Origin: JAVKFY01 sp040223615
Lineage (GTDB): Bacteria > Pseudomonadota > Alphaproteobacteria > GCA-2731375
Length of the DNA: 64,000 nt
NCBI GenBank assembly: GCA_040223615.1
Contig: JAVKFY010000066.1
Span: 47,789 to 111,788, forward strand
Reading direction: 5' to 3'
In this document: positions 62,011 to 64,000 of the stretch, in pieces
Numbering within the stretch: position 1 is the first letter of the stretch
Layout of the letters: each line of letters opens with the position of its first letter
Notes under the pieces: generated by a model
What the model saw: the letters and a program-made list of their open reading frames with translations, nothing else
Database searches by the model: none
Told to the model about the DNA's origin: nothing
Program-made: the position numbers and the translations under genes

Positions 62011-62619
62011 TCAGGCGCGCGCGGTCGGCCGGCCGGACACCTGCTCGAACCAGCGCGTCAGGTTCACCAGCTCTTCCGGGATGCGCATGCCGATGCCCTT
62101 GCCCATCACGAAGGCGCACTGCGCGGTGATGTCGGCGATGGTGTAGTTGTCGCCGGCGATGTAGGGCCGCTCGGCCAGTTCGCCGTCGAGCCACTTCATG
62201 CGCTCGGCGAGCTTGCCCCGGTTCAGGTCGCCCCAGGCCGGCACCTGCTCAATCCGACCCTTCCAGAAGTCGGACGTATGCTGGAACACGTTCACCATCG
62301 GCAACATGATCTCCAATTCCATCCGCCGATTCCACATTTCAACGAAGGCCTGTTCGCGTGGGCTGTTGCCGAACAGCGGCGGCTCGGGCTGCTGCGCCTC
62401 GAAGTAGCGGCAGATCGCCACCGACTCCGCCAGGATCTCGCCGTCGTCGAGTTCCAGGATCGGCATCTTGCCCATCGGGTTCTTGGCCAGGTAGTCCGGC
62501 GCGTCGTTCTCGTGCTTCATCATGTCGACCTGCACCGAGGGCACCTCGATGCCTTTCTCGGCCAGGAAGATGCGCACCCGGCGCGGGTTCAGGCCGGCCT
62601 TGAGATCGTAGAGCTTCAC
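62011..62619 (-). CDS. Glutathione S-transferase family protein, GTG start
   Basis: This 202-residue protein has an N-terminal thioredoxin-like domain (MKLYDLKAGLNPRRVRIFLAEKGIEVP, PMGKMPILELDDGEILAESVAICRYFE) and a helical C-domain with YTIADITAQCAFV, the usual N-capping and hydrophobic staple motif. The GSH-contact region has ESVAI in the cis-Pro neighbourhood. It may detoxify a product of the monooxygenase. The start is GTG at 62619 with GGAGG seven bases upstream. It is the first gene of the pair and is divergent from the crotonase. Confidence 0.9.
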   Translation of the reverse strand: MKLYDLKAGLNPRRVRIFLAEKGIEVPSVQVDMMKHENDAPDYLAKNPMGKMPILELDDGEILAESVAICRYFEAQQPEPPLFGNSPREQAFVEMWNRRMELEIMLPMVNVFQHTSDFWKGRIEQVPAWGDLNRGKLAERMKWLDGELAERPYIAGDNYTIADITAQCAFVMGKGIGMRIPEELVNLTRWFEQVSGRPTARA

Positions 62620-62748
62620 TGCTTCGCCTCCGTTGTATCTACACCTGTTGCCAGCCTAGGCGAGGCACGCTGCCCACCGCAATGGGCTGGACGGGACCGG
62701 CTGGCGCCGGCATCCTCGCCCTGACCAAGCACACGCCGGGAGCGCGCC

Positions 62749-63537
62749 ATGAGCTACGAGACCATCCTGTTCGAGGTTGCGGACGGGGTCGCGAAGATCA
62801 CCCTGAACCGCCCAAACGCCGCCAACGGCATGAACCTGGCGATGATGCAGGAGCTGCATGGCGCGGCGATCGCCTGCGACCAGGACAAGGCGATCCGCGC
62901 GGTGCTGATCACCGGCGCCGGCAAGATGTTCTCCGCCGGCGGCGACCTGAAGGCGTTCGAGGAGGCCGGCGACGATGTCGGCCTGCTGCTGCCCCAGATG
63001 ACGATGTTCTATCACGCCGCCGTCTCGTTGTTGGCGCGCATGGACGCGCCCGTGATCATGGCGGTGAACGGCATGGCCGCCGGCGGCGGCCTGAGCTTCG
63101 CGCTCTCCGGCGACCTGATCTACGCCGCCGCCTCGGCCCGCTTCACCATGGCCTATTCCGCCGCCGGCCTGTCAGCGGACGGTTCGTCGAGCTACCACCT
63201 GCCGCGGCTGGTCGGGCTGCGCCGGGCCAAGGAGTTGATGCTGACCAACCGCCTGCTCACCGCCGAGGAGGCGCTGGGCTACAACATGATCGACCGGGTG
63301 ATACCCGACGCCGACCTGATGGCCGAGGCGGAGACGCAGGCGAAGGCCTTCGCGCAGGGGCCGACCGGCGCCTATGGCGAGATCAAGCGGCTGCTGGCCG
63401 GCACCTTCGGTGAGTCGCTGGAGACCCAGATGGAGCACGAGGCACGCTCGATCGTCGCCCGCGCCACCTCGCCCGATGGCCGCGAGGGCATCGCCGCCTT
63501 CATCGAGAAGCGCAAGCCGGTGTTCACGGGAGAATGA
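62749..63537 (+). CDS. Enoyl-CoA hydratase/isomerase (crotonase)
   Basis: This 262-residue crotonase has ITLNRPNAANGMN, the oxyanion loop GKMFSAGGDLKAFEEAG and the second loop AVNGMAAGGGLSFALSGD. AGLSADGSSSYHLPRLVG is near the usual catalytic region, but without a clear Glu pair. It ends FIEKRKPVFTGE. Its stop overlaps the ATG of the NTF2-like gene as ATGA. It could be an enoyl-CoA isomerase or hydratase; the evidence does not decide. Confidence 0.91.
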   Translation: MSYETILFEVADGVAKITLNRPNAANGMNLAMMQELHGAAIACDQDKAIRAVLITGAGKMFSAGGDLKAFEEAGDDVGLLLPQMTMFYHAAVSLLARMDAPVIMAVNGMAAGGGLSFALSGDLIYAAASARFTMAYSAAGLSADGSSSYHLPRLVGLRRAKELMLTNRLLTAEEALGYNMIDRVIPDADLMAEAETQAKAFAQGPTGAYGEIKRLLAGTFGESLETQMEHEARSIVARATSPDGREGIAAFIEKRKPVFTGE

Positions 63538-63923
63538 GCATGACCCCGTCTCTGGAAGAACGCGACACGCTGTTCAAGGCCTTTGGCCGCGCCTTTTTCA
63601 AACAGGACATGGACGCCATGTTCCAGATCGTGACCGAGGACTTCACCTGGACCGTGGAAGACGACGGCGTCGTGCGGGAACTGGTCGGCAAGCAACAGAT
63701 CGCGGATTTCTTCGCCGAGCGCAAAGGCAAGAATATCGACGTGCGCTTCACCGACGTGGTGTTCCACCACGCCCCCGACGCGACCTTCATGCAGTACCGG
63801 ATCAGCGGCAAGGTTGCGGCCACCGGCGAGCCCTTCGCCCGCGTCGGCGTGGAACGCTACACCTTCCGCGACGGCAAGCTGGCGGTGAAGGACGTCTACG
63901 CCCGCCCGGCGCCAGCCACCTAG
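63534..63923 (+). CDS. NTF2-like (SnoaL-type) protein
   Basis: This 129-residue NTF2-like fold starts LFKAFGRAFFKQDMDAMFQIVTEDFTWTV, followed by GKQQIADFFAERK and the strands FMQYRISGKV, RVGVERYTFRDGKLAVKDVY. It is likely a small enzyme (isomerase or dehydratase) or a ligand-binding partner. It is coupled to the crotonase by a 4-base overlap. It is only distantly similar to the NTF2-like protein at 7227; the two are not recent duplicates. Confidence 0.82.
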   Translation: MSMTPSLEERDTLFKAFGRAFFKQDMDAMFQIVTEDFTWTVEDDGVVRELVGKQQIADFFAERKGKNIDVRFTDVVFHHAPDATFMQYRISGKVAATGEPFARVGVERYTFRDGKLAVKDVYARPAPAT

Positions 63924-63961
63924 AGCGTTTCATGTTTAGTCGGCACCAGCCCGCTCCCCCA

Positions 63962-64000
63962 CCCGGCCACCCAACGCCAGTATCCGTGTGGGTGGCCGGG
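63962..64000 (+). terminator. 12-bp perfect hairpin at the window edge
   Basis: CCCGGCCACCCA at 63962-63973 pairs exactly with TGGGTGGCCGGG at 63989-64000. It lies 39 bases after the NTF2-like stop. The window ends inside the second arm or just after it, so a T-run cannot be checked. Confidence 0.6.

Overview
The window is high-GC chromosomal DNA from a Gram-negative alphaproteobacterium, possibly of Rhodospirillales type. Supporting signs are an mra/dcw cell-division cluster followed by lpxC, bamD, recN and ligA; an FtsZ with a long acidic Pro/Glu linker and an alphaproteobacterial C-terminal peptide; a type A RNase P RNA; REP-like palindromes starting GTCAYCCCGG; and PEP-CTERM surface proteins. 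I saw no tRNA, rRNA, insertion sequence, prophage or CRISPR array.

Layout. 1-14.3 kb is a mosaic of short operons: an amidase cut by the window edge, a DUF2189 membrane protein, an orphan PAS histidine kinase, a dTMP-kinase-like gene, a tiny double-glycine peptide gene, an acyl-CoA dehydrogenase, two tandem single-domain globins with an NTF2-like protein and an AEC transporter, a lone molybdenum-hydroxylase large subunit, two crotonases, an aminotransferase and a VOC protein. 14.4-39.8 kb is the housekeeping core, read right to left on the minus strand: mraZ, rsmH, ftsL, ftsI, murE, murF, mraY, murD, ftsW, murG, murC, murB, ddl, ftsQ, ftsA, ftsZ, lpxC, bamD, recN, ligA. Most neighbours overlap by 4 to 20 bases. 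The only gene on the other strand is an alpha-type carbonic anhydrase placed between lpxC and bamD beside a palindromic repeat. Upstream of mraZ there are five TGGGN boxes in exact 10-bp phase, the known MraZ operator pattern, then rnpB, an AmpD-like amidase and a DjlA-like cochaperone.

42-64 kb returns to accessory metabolism and envelope genes: a BASS-like transporter, lipoproteins, a short-chain dehydrogenase, a class III adenylate cyclase, a serine hydrolase, a thioesterase, a 1164-residue indolepyruvate ferredoxin oxidoreductase with VOC and crotonase partners, a B12-type radical SAM protein, a Baeyer-Villiger-type monooxygenase with a glutathione transferase, and a last crotonase plus NTF2-like pair. 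Two PEP-CTERM proteins lie 10 kb apart. Each has a sigma-54 -24/-12 promoter, and each has a related 17-bp dyad at nearly the same distance upstream (81-82 bp). This suggests one enhancer-binding regulator, of the PrsR kind known from exosortase systems, drives both. No exosortase or regulator gene is in the window.

The observations I rate highest are the shared sigma-54/dyad architecture of the two PEP-CTERM genes; the 55-residue double-glycine peptide whose core joins the start and end of a DUF1559 pseudopilin domain; the MraZ operator array; and the carbonic anhydrase that interrupts lpxC-bamD.
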